A stretch of 64,000 nt of DNA from contig BSDZ01000080.1 of NCBI GenBank assembly GCA_030268105.1, forward strand, positions 930,001-994,000, read 5' to 3'. Source of the stretch: Volvox africanus. Its lineage: Eukaryota; Chlorophyta; Chlorophyceae; Chlamydomonadales; Volvocaceae. Positions 1-13,700 of the stretch are shown here, piece by piece; position 1 is the stretch's first letter; the number at the start of each line of letters is the position of its first letter. The notes under the pieces were generated by a model. It was given only the letters and a program-made list of their open reading frames with translations, searched no databases and was not told where the DNA came from. The position numbers and the translations under genes were made by a program.

Positions 1-687
1 AGATCAAGACATTAGCGGGCGCGTGCTTCCCACCAGGAAAGATTGCGGCACTGAACAAGTCCTAGACACTGATTACAAATATAGAAGGGATGTATCCGCG
101 GACCTTGAAGCGGTCACCGTCGCATTTATTAACACCTGCTGCTTCAGCTTGCTCCATATATGTTATAAGTCTCAATAATCAAGTTACTTGTCAGAATTCA
201 TAACGAGTATTGTTTTCCCTGGTCTCAGATTAGTCCGCAATACATGTCCGCAATACTAGGCGGGCGAGTGGGATCAGTTGGGCGTGGTATATGTATGTGG
301 TGAGAAATTCGCCGATTACATTGTACAATCTACTCATGTAGTCGAGCCATTTATTTTCACTCTTATGATGCAGCCAATCCAATCAATTGCGTTCTTCTAC
401 ACGCATGCATGCAGTTGTCCCGCCCATTCTTGTACGGAGTCGTAAGTTGACGATCGCGTGGATGATATCCTAATTTGATAGCCTGCTAGACTACCTTGTC
501 CCCCATTACTGTACCAAGATTGTGGGTTATCCGCGCACACATGCATCCACTCACTAGCCCGTCTCAGCCCTTATCAGCCTCCGAGGCTGTCCTCCTGCGT
601 CTATGGTTCATTCGAGAACAGGAAACGGGACTTTTACTCCGCTGGAAAAAAATGTGAGCGCCGACGAAGGAAAACACATATATATAT

Positions 688-730
688 AGGGTTTTAGGGT
701 TTTAGGGTTTTAGGGTTTTAGGGCTTTAGG
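688..730 (+). repeat. Interstitial telomere-like repeat (TTTTAGGG)x4
   Basis: Four tandem TTTTAGGG units occupy 692-723, preceded by AGGG and followed by a degenerate unit. TTTTAGGG is the telomere repeat known from Chlamydomonas reinhardtii; land plants and Volvox carteri use TTTAGGG. The array is too short for a telomere and lies inside other sequence, so it is interstitial. It directly abuts the palindrome at 729-786. Confidence 0.85.
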
Positions 731-786
731 AAAGCACTAAGAAATATATATATATATATATATATATATATTTCTTAGTGCTTTCC
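729..786. repeat. Perfect 58-bp palindrome, AT core
   Basis: The arm GGAAAGCACTAAGAAATA runs into an alternating TA core and is followed by its exact reverse complement, so the stretch can form a loop-free hairpin or cruciform. A further partial copy of the right arm (TTAGTGCTTTCC) follows at about 797-809. Confidence 0.85.
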
Positions 787-1719
787 TTCCTCCTCTATTA
801 GTGCTTTCCTTATATGTCGCACATATACACACACATATATATTTATTTATTTATATTTATATTTATATATTTATATATGTGTGTAGGATAGGGGGGTACA
901 TCACCCGTGGCCACTAACCTGGCAGTCCCTACCTTCCCCGGTGTTTCGGGGCACCCTCATCCAGTCTCCCATGCCGACTTCTCCGAAATCAGTGGTTTTC
1001 CCAGGTTCAGCACCCACCACCAGCATCCAGCGGAATCTGCCGAATCAACTAAGGCGTCAACTCCGCTACTGGTTAGCTCGCAGGTCACTTTAAATGGGAT
1101 CGTCACCGTCCATCGACATGGGGGCACCCTGCCATTAACTTTAGTGTCTTCGGCACGCTCTCGGTCGGGGTAAAACTTGGAACTCTAGGGGCATAATAGT
1201 CGTGCCATAACAGTCATGCCTGAACACGGTTATCAATATACGACTGCAAGAGGAGTCTGAGGTACTACGACCCACAGCCCTCTCGCAGACGAAAAGGGAA
1301 TATATATATGTGTGTGTTTGTGTGTGTATTAATATGTACGGCATTGGGTCCGCATTGAATTGGGCTATACTACAACGTTCCGACTGCGTTACGACGTTAC
1401 GACTGCCTGCCAACTACAGAAAGCTGGCTGGCTGGGCTGATTAGGTCTGACAGGGCAGTCAGGCTTTATACATGGGTTAGCCAGACTTAAATTAGTATCC
1501 CAGCCTTGTAGTTGGCAGGGGAAGATGAATGAGCCGTTACCCGCCACTGGCTGGGTATACGTCCTCCCGTTTCTCCCTCCCGTTCTCATCCTGCCAACAC
1601 AAGTGTCAGAGGCTGAGTTTCAGGCGCGTCTTGTCCAACCATGCATGCATTGGCAACACATTTGTCCATTTGAGCCCGCAGACATCGTTTAGCGCATGCA
1701 CATCCCCGCATGCCTACCT

Positions 1720-4700
1720 TCAATGCCCCTGGAACCGCAACGCCATTTGCGTGACCACCACATCAATATCCTCCCCACCCGAGTCACTGCAAGTCCCATC
1801 CTCCGACTCGTCCGACCTTAGCACATCAACACCTCCAATAATGCCCACGCTGTCACGAGTTTCACGAATTTCACGCGGAGAGGCGGTTATGGCCTCGGCT
1901 GTCCGGATGCCACTGGGCACTGCATCTCCCCGCGTCTGCGTCGTACACCTAGGGGACACTCCGTCGTACACTCCAGCCCCGTTCAAATGTTCCCGTGCCG
2001 CAGCTTCCGCAGCCGCTTCTGCCGCCTCCTCGAGTCCGCTGGTGACCCATGACCGGGTGGTGGCGTGTGGCCCTCCCCCCGCTGAGCCTCTGCACCATCC
2101 CCCCGATGCCCCCGCCCATACCGCTGACGCAAGAGGCGCGGCGGAAACCGGCGGAATCGGCTCCAGGGCCCGCTGCAGCAGCGCTGTGAGGCCCCCAGGA
2201 GGCGATGTCGGTGTTAGCGGTGTTAGCGGCAGCTGCCGCCGGATGCCGCCAGTCGTTGTGATGCCATGTACGGACCGACGTGCAAACAAGCTTTGACCGC
2301 TGTTTCCGCCACCACCTCCGTCACCTCCCCTACCATCGCAACCCCCACCATCACCACCACTGCCGCCCGCGCCAACCCCCACCAACCCTCCGCCACTGCC
2401 ACTGCCAAAGCTATATTCTCTTGCGCGTCTGATAGATGGCGGCGAATTCGAAGACGGCGGGGAGGGGCCACTTGACGCTGCGGCGGTTTCGAGCTCTGCG
2501 CCAGCAATGGCGGCGGCGGCACTTTCACCCCGCACTACTGTGATACCCTCCCTTTCTGCAACATCCCCACTACTTCCGCCGCCAGGAAAGCTCCTGGTCA
2601 CTGCCGCTGTCGCCGCCGCCGCCGCGGCCGCCCCGGCCATGCCATCCGCTTCCATGGGGCTGATTGCAGTCCCAGCCACTGGCGGCGATGACAACAACCT
2701 AATCAAACCTTCCCCCAGCGCTAAACGTCCGCCGTCACCGTCACCGTCACCGCCACCGTCACCGTCACCGTCACCGCCACCGCCACCGCCACCGCCACCG
2801 CCACCGCCACCGCCACCGCCACCGCCACCGCCACCGCCACCGCCACCGCCACCATCACCATCACCGTCACTGCCGTAACTGTTACCACCGGGCAGCGCTG
2901 CTGCAGCCATCAGCTCCGAGGGCGTCCACGCAGACATCTGCCGTATCTCGGCGAAAAGGTCAGGTGTGGACTGTCCGTGAATGGCCGCCGCCGCCACGAC
3001 GGCGGCGGTGTCTGACGACGGGATGAACCATTGGGCCGCGGGGAGCTTAGCTGACGGCGGCTGGTTGGCCATTAGTGGCGCCGCTGAGAGCCGCCGCCAC
3101 GCCAAAGCTTCTCCTTTATCACAGCCGCAGCCGTCGGCCACCGCACCACTGCCTTGAATAGAGTGCTCAGTCGGCGGAGGCTGTACCCGGTCACAACCGG
3201 CCGTGGCACCGCTGCCGCCGATGGCCGGGGCCGTGACCGGTACGGCAGCAGCGCCGGCGGTGATCTCCGGCAGCCAGTGCGACGAAATGTCGGCGGCGGT
3301 AATGACGGTGGCCGCGACCATTGTTGCTGCCTCTACTGCTGGGACGGTCATGAGCATCTGCAGCCTCCGCTGCATATCCAAATCCGCTGCCTCCGCTGCC
3401 TCCGCCGCCTCCGCCGCTGCTTTGGAGACTGCGATGACGGACTCAGGATATGACGGTCCGTTGTGGGCGACGCAATCCTCCGCCAGGTCCTCCGCCAGGT
3501 CCACGTTGCGGTCTTCGGGGTTCAAGCCGCGGCCGACAGCGGGGTCAGACTTGAGACCGAGGACCTTGCGCTTGGCGGGCAGCTGCCTGGTAACAGGACT
3601 GGCAGTTTTCGGTTCTCGTTGATTCGTACCCTCGTCGCAGAATCTGATTTGGGGGGCAGCTGACGTGCCGCCGGGCTTCAAGGGATAAGGGACCAGACTG
3701 GTGGCGGCGGCAGCACCAGCACTGGGCTTGACGGCGCCGGCGCCGCCATCCTTGTTGGCGGCAGTTGCAGCGATGCAGCCGATGGGGAGGTCCTCATCGC
3801 TGCTGCTGGTGATTCCACTTCCCGCAGTACCGCCACTCCTGCTGGTGCTGGTGCTGGTGCTGACAATACTGCCACGGCTGCCTTTGTTGCTCGTGTCGCC
3901 ACCTCCGGCGGACTGACGCTGACGCTTGACCGGCGACCGCATCTGAAACAAACTGTTGTTGCCGTCAGCAAGACCGTGAGCGCTTCGTTTTATTCCGCTG
4001 CTGTTTCGCAACCCCATATCTGTCGTACCATTCCCAACATTCCCACCTCTGCCGCCAATTTCAGGCAGTTTCTGATTCTGTACGACAGGACTGAGGGCTG
4101 CGGGGTCATACAGCTCCCATCCGTCACCGTCGGCGGCGACGGCGACGGCGGCGGCGCCACCACCGCTGCCGCCGCGGGTGGCTCGGGTCCTCAGCATCTG
4201 CGCTTCTGCGTAGACCTTTGCCGGGCTGTAGTGCTTGGGCATTCGACGCTGACGTTTTGCCTCCGCTGGCGCCAGCTTGTCCACATTTGGCGGATGAACA
4301 TCCTGCACAGTGAGGAACGAAAGGAAAATCGAAATTCATGAAAAGGAGTTTTTGAAGAAAAAGGAAGATATTTATAACTTTTGTAAATATTTTGCAAAGA
4401 TATCTTCGAGTGCCGAGTTAAAATGGCTCCTAACGCCAATTCCTGACCCCTGAAGGGGGAGTGTTGCTAATACAGAAAAAAGAAGTATTCGAATTCCTTA
4501 CCTTCAGCTCGTCCCAGTCCCAGGGCTTCATTTGCTTCAAAGCGCGCTCAGCACGCCGTACGCGTGACTCAACCTCCAATAACCGCTGCTGCAGCTCAAC
4601 CTCCTCTTTTGCCTCCGCAGGTATCAGCTGATCTCTGTGTCCCTCTCCCTCCGATTCGGTGGCCACTGACGTACCGTTAGGTTGTTGAGGCGCAACGGTG

Positions 4701-7700
4701 GTGGTGGTGGCGGTGGTGGCGGCGGCCGTAGTCGTCTGTTGCGGCTGCGGCCTGCGGGCTCGCAGCATCAGAAGAACATCGCGCAATGAAGCAGCCTCGT
4801 GCCTTAGGTTTCGGAGCACCTGCGGCGGCGGGGCGGAAGAGTAATTACCGGGATTTTGAAGGCCCCGGGAAACGGTGGGCGGGCGGAAGCCTCTGAATCT
4901 CTTTGAAGTATTGTGAAGCAAAGGAGTGGGCTCTTACCTGCCTGTGTACCTGTGTACCTGTCTATCTAAAAGAGTGGGCTCTCAGCCACTGCACTGAATA
5001 TCTTAGCGAGAAGCTGGGGCCGTGTGCAGCCAAACCAACCAACCAACCAACCAACCAACCAACCAATCTACCAACCAATCTACCAACTAATCTACCTACT
5101 TATCTGTCGATCTATGTGCGTGTTTTCAAAATATTGGTTTAAGGTCCAGAGGCCCAAACCACCCACCTGTTCCGCTCCCTCGGTACCTTGCTGCTGCTGG
5201 GACTCCTTTTGTTGTGGCGGTTTCGGTCGTTGCGGTCGCTGCTGCGGCGGCGGCAGCTCACTGACAGCGCCGTCAGCGAGATCCAATGAGGGGGTTCGGC
5301 TCCCGCCGCGAGAGGTCCTCGGCTCGATGTCCCGTTCGCCAACCCCTCGTACTGTCGTACTAGGGCCGCCGCCGTCATTGACCTGCTCCAGAACCATTTC
5401 CTCACCGGTGGCTCCGCTGATGCGGCCATGATCCACTTCTCGACGATCAATCTCAATTGGGGCTGTTTTCCCAACTCCCATTGACCCATGGGTCGGATGC
5501 TTCCGGTCTTGCAGCGCTGGCGACCGTGCGCTTCTTTTGTCAGGTCCTGATGGCTCGGTGCGCCCATTCGCCGAGGGTTGGACGAGTGGTCGTACATCCG
5601 GCGACGCCTGTGGCGTCCCCAGCAATGGCAGCGGCAACAGCGGCGGCGGCAGTGGCAGTTCCATGACGTCCTGTTCCTCTGAGCCGTCGAGCACGACAGC
5701 TCGCCGCCGCCGTGCGGATCCACTACCGCTACCACGCTGCCGCCAGGCCGCTCCGAAACCACTCCGCATCACCACTACATCCTCCTCGTCCTCCTCTTCT
5801 GCTGCCGCCGCTGCCGCATCCTCAGTCCCCGCCCTGCTGTACTGCCTGCCATACTCGGAACCGCCACCACCGCCGGTCCGCGGGGCATCCACAGCCATCG
5901 GCGTAATGGCAGTGCTTGCAGTCGGGAACCCAACATTGTCGGACAGAGAGGCCATTTCGGCGGAAGCGACAGGGTGAGCCGCCATATTCCGTTGTTGCGG
6001 TTGAATTTGCGGTTGTGGCAGTTGCTGTCCGTGTTCCGGTTCGTCTCGGTGTGTGTTGCCTGCTGGCGTCATGACTGTTGCAGCATGAGCAGCAGCTCCG
6101 CCAGCGCTAGCTGCCGCCGCCGTCGCAGTGCCCCCGGCCCACTGACCGCCGCTGTAAGAAGGCGTTTGCTGGCCTCCAGCTGCGGCGCCACCATTACCAG
6201 TGCTCTGGCCGGTGGCGCGTGCAGCGGCGCTGCCGCTTCCGCTACTCCCGCCGCCGCCGCCGCCGCTTCGTATCACCGCTGCCGCCGCCACTGACTGCCG
6301 CCCCGCCCTCGGCACCCCTAACAAGTCCAAGTTGGCGGGATGCTTGGCGCGCCGTCGGTCCCACCCAAACGGCTCCAGAAGTCGCAGCTCACGGCTCGCA
6401 CGTGCGGAGGGCTTGGCGACGCCAGCGGCAACGGCAGCGGCAGCGACCTCAGCGGCAGCCGCCTCCGCCTCCGCCTCCACCTCCGCCTCCGCCGCAGCTT
6501 CATCCACTGCACTGGCATCGCAGGTGGAGTGTGTCGTAGCCTTCGCAACTGACGTATTCGGCCCACGACGGGGGCTTATCTCAGAGTGAGTGGACCCCCT
6601 TCCACCTCCATGGCCTCCCTTTTCACCTCCGTCGCCGCCGCCTGCACCCCTTCCGCCTCCGCCGCCGTCACTGGCGTCTTCGTCATCATCGTCGTCGTCC
6701 TCGTCACTGTCCCGCAGGAGCCGTTCCGCCAGATGAGCGTATCGACCCATGGGCTGCGGATCGGTAATGGCCAGTAATGGTCAGTCCAGGGAGGGAAATC
6801 ATGAGTGTGCGTGTCTGTCTCTGTCTCTGTCTCAGTCTCACTGCATGTGTAAATCTATAGATTGGTTCTATAATGCAAGAAAGCATAAAACGACAGATGA
6901 TTCGGTAACTGAAGTTCGATATTCTGGTTTAGCCAGCGATATTTCTACTGCATGGCTCTGTGTGTATGTACGGCGAGGGATCTCCACACTCACCTTGAAA
7001 ACCTCCTCCTCTTCGTCCCGCTCGGAAGGGGCCTGTCGGCGACCCCGCCGGCCGTCTAATGCGTACATCCGGTCCAAATTGAATGGATGCAACGCGATAC
7101 GGCGGTCCCAAGCGTACGGCACGAGGTTTCGGAGCTCAGGATTGTGGGCAGCCTGCCGGAGCAGCTCCTCGCGGTCCAGCAGGCCGTCAGCAGCGCCGCT
7201 GCGGCGGTTGGACCGGCCGCCCCCGACGGCAGCGGAATCCCCGCTGTTCATCGCCGTCCTTTTCTGTACGGCGGGGGCCTTATACGCCGGTGCCGTACCG
7301 CCTTGCTCCGCTGCTGCCTTGCGCCTTGTCGATCCATGATGTGGTTCGTCTTGAAATGCAAGCTGCTGTGCCCGCAGCTGTTCGTGCTCTGTCGCACGGG
7401 AGCCGCGCTGCCGCCGTTGCTTCTGATTATTCTGTCGCCGCCGCTGCCGTCTGCCGCTGCTGGTTGTACTGGATCCGTCGTCATTGTCGGGGCGGCGGCG
7501 GCCGCCACCCCCACCGCTACGTCCCGATGGTGTAAGCCGCGCCTTGCCCCTAGCGGGACCGCTCCGTGGCGCGGCATCCCCGGCACTGTACGACATTTGA
7601 CCACCGCTGCGGCGGCTAGTGGTTACACTGCGAGGGCTTACGCTGCGGCGTCTGACAGCGCTGCGGGTGTGCGATCTAGATCTAGATCTGGATCTGGATC

Positions 7701-10700
7701 TGGATCTTACGGATTTTGCCTTGCGGTGACTTCCAAGTGAAGGCGACGGCGACCCAAACCGAAGGTGGTCTCGTCGAAGTGCAGGTAGCAGCGCCTCCTT
7801 CTCCTGCGGCATAAATGGAATATACGGAATGCTAAGTATACCGGTCTAAGCAGCTCAGACCCATGGGTCAGCAGGGCAGTTTTAAGCCATCCGGCGGCGA
7901 CTGCACTCGCAGCATGCCGTTGAAGCCTTATTTCCCCAATCCGTACACTCCTCATTAGATCAGCCCGATGCGCCCGACCTTTTGAAGCTCGAAGCGTTCG
8001 TACAATTGTGCACGGCGTTCGTGTTCGTTTCGAAGCGTGTCGTCGTCATCTTCACTCGTCGACATGCGCACGTTATCGTCGATAAAGCCCTCCAAGTCAG
8101 CGTCGAGGTCCGTTGTGTAATACCCCGTGCCGTATCCACCCCCGCTATCGTACGTGTCGTACATGGCATCGCCGCCGCGCCGGCCGTACAATACGTCATC
8201 ATCGTCATCATCATCATCATCGTCGTCCTTGTCCTCATAATGGGCATCCTCCACGGTGCGCGCCGTACGCTGTCGGCGGTGTCTGACCGTCCGTTGACCG
8301 CTATTGATCTGAGTGCGGCCGGCCGAGCGAAACGCGTCACGGAAATCCCCATCTAATTCTTCATCACTGGCTTCGATGGTAATGACGTCAGCGGGTCGCA
8401 TACCGCTGCGGTCCCGGTCAGCTGGCTTTGTGGCAGCAACAGTGCCCCTGCATAAGGCCCATCAACGTCGCAAACAAAACGAGAAAATGTAGCGTAAAAT
8501 GGGTATTTTAATCAATTGCTTCATTAAAATTTTCATTAATTTAAAAGCATCCGCATCATTTCCCTGCTCTCAGAAAACACGTACCGTGCACTACCGTACC
8601 TGGGAGAAAATAAAGATACCATCGGCCCGGCCGATGGTTTCATCCGAGTTTGGCGGTGCCGTACAAACTGTTGCTGCTGCTGCTGCCGCTGTTCCTGCCG
8701 CTGTTCCTGCCGCGCTGGCCGCTGTTGTGACGGCGGCGCAAGTTTGCCAGTGCGCCCAGACTGTACGGCACCGCCGTCAGCGTGCCGCCAGTCCTTCAGT
8801 TCGTTGTTGTCATCGTCATCGTCAGTGTCGCCCATGCCCCATTCCTCGTCTTCAAAATCATTGTACCTGCGACGTACGGCCTTTCTTCCCGCTGCTGAGT
8901 CTAGGATCTGCCTCTTGCTGCCGTTGCCGCCGCCGCCGCCGCCACCGCCACCATCTCCTGCAATGCCAATGCTTTCACCGTATGAATATATCCGTGCGCT
9001 GCGGGTTTTATGGCGCCTCTTTCTCTCTTTAAACTTGTTCCAATGCGCTCTCCCTCCCAGGCCCCCGAGCATCCGTTACGACCGTATGTCCCATATCGTG
9101 TCAGGGTTTGACCTCCCTCCCCATCTCCCCTTAGTCCTCGTTCCTTCAGCACCAGCACCACGACTCGTTTCAATCGTCTTCCCCCCTCCCCCCCCCCACA
9201 CACGACACGCACCCCTCCATCCCGGCTTACCAAATAAACGTGTCGCAAACTGTGTCATGCCCAGCTGCACCATTCTGCCGCCACCGCTGCTTCTGCCTCC
9301 GCCTCCGCCACCGCCACCGCCTCCGCCACCGCTGCTTCTGCCTCCGCCACCGCCACCGCCTCCGCCACCGAAGCGCGTTCTCCCGTCCGACGTATACCGA
9401 AGCTGCTGCTCCTGATAGCGTCGGTGGTTGTGGTGGATGTAAATCTGATGATTTGGATCTTTGATTGGCAGCTTGCCAGCGGGGGAAGGCACGGCCCTGC
9501 CGCCAACATCGCCGCCAGCGCGGGCGGTCCGCTGTAGCACCACACCAGTTACCACTCCGCGGTTGCGGAGCCCCGTCGCCGCCGCCGCCGCCGCCGCCAG
9601 GCGACTCTGCAGGGCAGTATGTGGAGGCGGAGGGAGGGGCCGGCCAGGGGTTCCCGGCGCGGCGGCTGTGGCAGCGCTTCCGCCACTGCCACTGCGGCCC
9701 CGAATGCCGCCATCAGCAGCTTGCGGCTCTTCGGGCAGTCTGAGGAGGCCCCGTTCCGCGGATAGACCAGGAGGCAGTTCCCTGTTGGGCTGGTGATGGT
9801 TCCGCCTGCGCATGTTGAGAGGCCCAGTGATGGTGATGATGGTGGTAGTGGTCGTGAGAAAACCCCCTCCCCCTCCCCCTCTGCGTTACCAGTTCGGAAG
9901 GCTGATCCGCGGCGTCTCGGGACCGACCCACTCCACACGACCATCGCTGGCAACCTGGCAGGGGGCGGAGATTTCAAGCGTGTAATCTTTCCTTTCAATC
10001 AACTTACTACCGACTTTCTGCTATCCTTGACAGGAAAATCCCTTCCCTACGGCACAGATCCGGATCCGGATCTCATCCGCCTCACGATCTCAACATCTTG
10101 CATCTGAACGGTGTCCTGATGGGCCCCCCGGACCCCACCTTGGTCATTAAGGACGGCCGCGCCAGCAGCATCGCGAGCAGCTCGTCGGCCTGGCCGGCAG
10201 ATAGGCCCGCCAGCTCCAGAACCTGTAATAACACGACGGATAGTATGAAATTATAAATAAATAAATAGGTAATTAATTAATTAATTAATCAATCAAATAA
10301 ATAAATAATAAACAAATAAATAAACATATATATATACATATATAGAGCGGAACCGCTGAATCGCGTATGAATGAAAGCACCACCATTTGGTGACGAGCCC
10401 GTAAGTTGGGCCTAGGTGGGGGAAGAGGCAAATGGTGGCCGACCTGGTACTGCTGCTGAGAAGCGCACACATCCCTCCCCACCTGCAGAGCAGGCATGGC
10501 CGCAAAGCGTTGCTTCAGATGCTGCAGCTGTGACTCGTCCAGCGGCCAGCTGCAGCCGCCGCCAGGGTCTACGGCAGCGGCGGCGGCAGCGCTGCCACCA
10601 GTTCCCCGCGCTACAGCCGCATTCCCGAAGTCACCTCCTGCATAGTCAACCCGCTGTAGCTGCATGCCAGTAGCCCTCGCTGCTGCTGCAGCTGCTGATG

Positions 10701-13700
10701 ACGTGGCCGCCTCGCGCGCCATGCCGCTTCTGCCACCTGGCGATATTAAGTTTGAGTGAGATGGCCCGCGGTGGCCTTGCGGTGACGGCGGCGGCGATGA
10801 GGTCATAGCAGTGGGCCCATGGACCGGTGCCGTCAGCCGTGTACGACCGTCTGTCGCCGCTGCCGCCACTGCGGGACGGGCGACGTCGGCTCCGAAGCCG
10901 CTTGACGCTTGCAGCGCCACCGCTGCCTGGGATCGCCGTAGGACATTGGTGGGAGGCCCCGCCTGGAACACCGCCAGAGATCGCCGTACACATTGGATGT
11001 CGTACAGGATACCTACGAGTGCCAGAATCCCCGCTGTGTCCATGCCTTCTCCATGGCATTGGGGGAAGAGCGGGGGAAGTGATAAGAAGGAGAGGGAGAA
11101 GGAGAGGGAGAAGGAGAGGGAGAGGGAGAGGGAGAGGGAGAGGGAGAGGGAGAGGGAGAGGGAGAGGGAGAGGGAGAGGGAGAGGGAGAGGGAGAGGGAG
11201 AGGGAGAGGGAGAGGGAGAGGGAGAGGGAGAGGGAGAGGGAGAGGGAGAGGGAGAGGGAGAGGGAGAGGGAGAGGGAGAGGGAGAGGGAGAGGGAGAGGG
11301 AGAGGGAGAGGGAGAGGGAGAGGGAGAGGGAGAGGGAGAGGGAGAGGGAGAGGGAGAAGAGGGAGAGGGAGAGGGAGAAGAGGGAGAGGGAGAGGGAGAG
11401 GGAGAAGAGGGAGAGGGAGAGGGAGTCACAAGACGAGACCAGAGAGTGGGTGGTGCTCACTCACCCCCTCTCCAAAACACCCACACCAGTTTCACTTGAG
11501 GGCTGAGCGCTGGGGAGTTCAGTACGGCACCAACCGTCTTCGCAGTGATGGCCACAAAACGTGGATCGCGTCCACACGATCGCTTGGCTTCCCACTCTTT
11601 AAACCACCCTCCCTGGCGCCTCCAATTGCGTTTAGCACACCGCGAGCTGTGCAGCATAAGGCTCTCGTTAGCTCCTTTCTATCCCACTGCCCCCTCCACC
11701 CCGCGCTGCCGTCCAGCTCTCCCGCCCCCACCTGTGTGCTGCACGTTGAGTAGATGTAAGGCCGTACATCCCATAAGGGCCCAACGCCATGAGGGCTCGT
11801 CCCACCGTATGCCCGAGTTTCCCGAGATGTCCAGATGCCGCAAAGTTCGGTGCAGGGGCGGACAGAGAGCCAGACCCAAGAGGGAGGAATCTGGCAGGCG
11901 GGAGGGATGAGGGTGGGTAGGATGAAAAGGGGGAGGGATAGGAGGGATGAGAGGGAAAGCGAATAGATGATGTCCGGTATGAATATTTAAGAACGTATAA
12001 CAGCAAACCATTAGATACATTATAAAGAACGCATATATATATATAATAGATATTTGTTTTGGAGTCTGGGGAGATGCTGCCAACATTTCCCTGTCTCATC
12101 GGACTCCCTCTCTTCCTCACGCGGTGTGTGTGTGTGTAGGAGACGGTGAAGCGCGTGAGGAGCTTAGGTGGGAACAGTGGCGGCGGATGAACACAACCAA
12201 CGGCGAAGCGACAATGCGTGCATAGAGCCCAAAATTCGCACATAAACATACACATATACACACACAGGGTTTACCCACCCACCCGTCAACGAGCATCTTG
12301 CCAGACTCAGATGCCTCAGCCGCACTCGTTCTCGGCCCTGTGCCGTAAGGCCCTCCAGCAGTCCCTCCTCCAGCACGCGGTCATCGAGCTGCCGCTGACC
12401 GCTCAAGTCCACACCCAACAACACAACGCGCCCTGGGGTGCTGGCGCTGGGGGCGGTGCTGCCTGGCGCCGGCCGAACGCTGACGCCGACGCCGGCGCTG
12501 GCGGGGGCGCGGCTCTCGCCACCAACGCCGGGCCGTTCAGTTTCTGCGGGTCGGAACGGTTGGAAGATGAACGGCGCGGGAGGCATTAGTGCGGGGAGGG
12601 TGGGGTTGGACATGGACAGATAGGAGGTGGGGGAGGGGGCCGGCGAAGGGTGGATGGTGGAAATGCTGAGCTGCAAGTGGGGGCAAGACTCTTGACGGAA
12701 GACTCGTGAGGATGCTCCGAGACCCGAGACGGGGAAGTCGCGGTCGATGAGGCCGAACGCGAGAGGTAGCGTTGCCGAGTGATGAAGCACATCGAAGAGA
12801 AAGAGAGAGAAGGGGGGAGGGAGGTCAGGTGTTGCCGGCGTTAACCTAGCATCAGAAATTATCCAATTCATCCTTATCGATGCGATTGTTACGATTAATA
12901 TTTTTAAAGTTTGTTACTTTTATCTTCCTACCAGACAGCGGGGGTGTGGTGGTGAGGGCCTTCAGCAGCGTCATCAGCTGCCGCCGACTCAGCTCCTGCC
13001 GCCGCCAACTCTGTCCCGTCGCCGGAACGCCCCCGCCGCCGCTACTGCCACTGGCAGTTGCCCGGGCAGCTCCCAAGCTACTGCTGCTGCCGCATACTCT
13101 CCCATTACTGGGCCCCCCCGCGCTGGTGGCAGCGGTAGCGACAGCGGCAGGAGTCGCAGTAGCAGTAGCAGTAGCAAGCCCTCCCCCGTCACGCCCTTCG
13201 TCTCCATCTTCAGGCCTTGACAAATTGATCGTGGCATTCGAAACGTCGCGAAGGCTTCGGGCCACCGCCATGAGACGGTCCTGTACGAGGAGGTCATCTG
13301 TGAGGCGACTGAGCTCCCAAAGGACCGGGTCGTCCGCGAGGGTGTCTTGGGGAGGGAAAGGGGTAAGGGTTGGTCACAGAAGGGAACGACAGCGAACGAC
13401 CCATGGGTCATATAAAGTACGCGTATCGACGGAAAGGAAAGACGACATCGGTATCAATGTGTTTATTAGAGGGGAGGGGGTAAAGGATATGAAAGTTACG
13501 GCAGTTGTGTCCACCGCCGCTGTCGTCGGAATTTTAAATACCTGTCAACCCCCTAAAACCTAAAACCCATTGGCACGTGCGCAACCGCGCGAACACAATC
13601 CACGTGATGACCAACGCCGCTTACGAAACGAACAAGTTAAAATGTAAATTTGTTGATGACGGTTGCCTCTAAACTATCCACATCTCCCCCGCCCCTTTCC

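Larger units (their letters stand above)
1..1719. other. Left-edge intergenic region, no gene seen
   Basis: No reading frame here has codon use or domain content that supports a gene. It holds a short telomere-like array (688-730), a perfect AT-rich palindrome (729-786) and scattered TA/CA simple repeats around 820-885 and 1300-1330. It presumably includes the 3' untranslated region of the minus-strand gene that ends at 1720. No TGTAA signal close below that stop was identified. Confidence 0.6.

Noticed and set aside
1529..2296. 255-codon plus-strand frame
   Set aside because: Antisense shadow of the last exon of the giant minus-strand gene, with no domain.
2507..2878. Poly-Pro plus-strand frame
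   Set aside because: Reverse reading of the Gly tract encoded on the minus strand.
5033..5080. (CCAA)n run as a possible short direct-repeat array
   Set aside because: A simple tetranucleotide repeat in an intron, with no spacers and so not CRISPR-like.
10285..11460. Long frames of Ser-Leu, Arg-Gly, Arg-Glu and Ser-Pro repeats on both strands
   Set aside because: They are six-frame translations of the intronic GAGAGG microsatellite.
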